From positions 1,860,001-1,924,000 of the forward strand of contig NZ_OY781099.1 in the NCBI RefSeq assembly GCF_963676325.1: DNA of 64,000 nucleotides, in the 5' to 3' direction. This document shows, in pieces, positions 63,515 to 64,000 of the stretch (position 1 is its first letter; each line of letters begins with the position of its first letter). The translations under genes were made by a program, and so were the position numbers. The notes under the pieces are model-generated. The model was not told where the DNA came from, searched no databases, and saw nothing but the letters and a program-made list of their open reading frames with translations. This DNA comes from an uncultured Bacteroides sp. Lineage in GTDB: Bacteria; Bacteroidota; Bacteroidia; Bacteroidales; Bacteroidaceae.

Positions 63515-63584
63515 TATACGAAGATAACCTATTATTGTGAACAGAACAAGTGTGCTGAATGTTTTTAATGGTTATCTTTGTATA
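63515..63584. promoter_or_regulatory. Mirrored divergent promoters, lipoprotein / NRAMP transporter
   Basis: GGTTATCTTTGTATA (63570-63584) is the plus-strand -7 region. TATACGAAGATAACC (63515-63529) is its reverse complement with one mismatch, giving TATCTTCG on the minus strand. The two face outward across 40 bp. Confidence 0.6.
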
Positions 63585-63603
63585 AACAGATTAAAATACG
63601 AAT

Positions 63604-64000
63604 ATGATTAATTTCTTTAAAGATTTAATGCGAAAAGACCATCAACGCTATTTAGGCGGATTGGATGTCTTTAAATATATAGGTCCTGGATTATTAGTAA
63701 CTGTTGGATTTATAGATCCCGGAAACTGGGCATCTAATTTTGCGGCAGGATCAGAGTTTGGATACTCTTTGCTTTGGGTAGTGAGCCTTTCTACCATTAT
63801 GCTTATTGTTCTTCAGCACAATGTGGCTCACCTGGGAATTGTAACCGGACTCTGTCTTTCGGAAGCCGCAACCCAGTATACTCCCAAGTGGATTTCAAGA
63901 CCTATTCTTGGTTCGGCGGTTCTGGCTTCAGTTTCCACTTCTCTTGCCGAGATACTGGGCGGAGCAATTGCTCTGCAAATGCTGCTCAATATTCCTATTA
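63604..64000 (+). CDS. mntH: NRAMP-family divalent metal transporter, N-terminal part (runs off window)
   Basis: 132 codons are in view from ATG 63604 to the right edge. The first membrane segment carries the metal-binding DPGN motif in GPGLLVTVGFIDPGNWASNFAAGSEFGYSLLW. The next helices (STIMLIVLQHNVAHLGIVTG, LAEILGGAIALQMLLNI) fit NRAMP TM2-TM4. Family role: proton-coupled uptake of Mn2+ or Fe2+; more distant members carry Mg2+, and the second metal motif in TM6 is beyond the edge, so the ion is unsettled. Confidence 0.88.
   Translation, partial: MINFFKDLMRKDHQRYLGGLDVFKYIGPGLLVTVGFIDPGNWASNFAAGSEFGYSLLWVVSLSTIMLIVLQHNVAHLGIVTGLCLSEAATQYTPKWISRPILGSAVLASVSTSLAEILGGAIALQMLLNIPI

Overview
The window reads as chromosome from a Bacteroides-type organism (Bacteroidales). 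The evidence is the rRNA operon (a 16S with the Bacteroidetes-style start and a 3' end reading GGAACACCTCCTTTCT), promoters of the TTTG-N20/21-TAnnTTTG kind, almost no Shine-Dalgarno sequences, SusD-type lipoproteins, type III glutamine synthetase, a FecR/ECF-sigma pair and a GT3 glycogen synthase. The species cannot be named from sequence alone.

Layout. 1-5.9 kb: the 3' part of a polysaccharide utilization locus (SusD end, PKD-containing surface glycan-binding lipoprotein, GH16 endo-glucanase, GH3 beta-glucosidase), most likely for a beta-1,3- or mixed-linkage glucan. 6.1-8.2 kb: a secreted Cys/Lys-rich protein, an HU-like protein and an AraC/GyrI-like regulator. 8.2-10.7 kb: an AT-rich, repeat-rich islet with a TlpA-like gene and two probable gene remnants. 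10.7-14.3 kb: a TPP-riboswitch thiamin operon (TonB receptor, PnuT, thiamin pyrophosphokinase). 14.6-36.8 kb: a block devoted to glutamine and nitrogen: glnN, dapL, dapF, (glpQ-like), asnB, gltD and gltB on the minus strand, then glmS, purF, carA and carB on the plus strand. 36.8-38.2 kb: non-coding, repeat-rich, ending in tandem rRNA promoters. 38.2-43.4 kb: 16S, tRNA-Ile, tRNA-Ala, 23S, 5S and a terminator. 43.8-48.1 kb: glycogen synthase and phosphorylase. 48.3-51.8 kb: a TlpA/DUF4369 lipoprotein, a nucleotidyltransferase and galE. 52.1-56.4 kb: an unusual four-gene envelope-signalling operon. 56.4-64 kb: housekeeping genes (ispE, dnaB, pheT, yebC, a TSCPD gene), a small lipoprotein and the start of an NRAMP transporter.

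How the genes work together. The nitrogen block makes glutamine (GSIII), turns it into glutamate (GltBD) and spends its amide on asparagine, glucosamine-6-P, purines and carbamoyl phosphate. DapL and DapF draw on glutamate for lysine and cell wall. The glycogen pair builds and degrades storage glucan.

Most interesting signals: (1) several intergenic regions hold arrays of short dyad repeats at a regular 20-23 bp period. Three of these arrays (7.1, 23.5 and 49.6 kb) share a TGTACA-like core repeated four times. (2) A sigma/anti-sigma pair is flanked by two paralogous carboxypeptidase-regulatory-domain proteins, one carrying an STN domain but no TonB beta-barrel. (3) The GH16 enzyme has a T9SS-like C-terminal tail.
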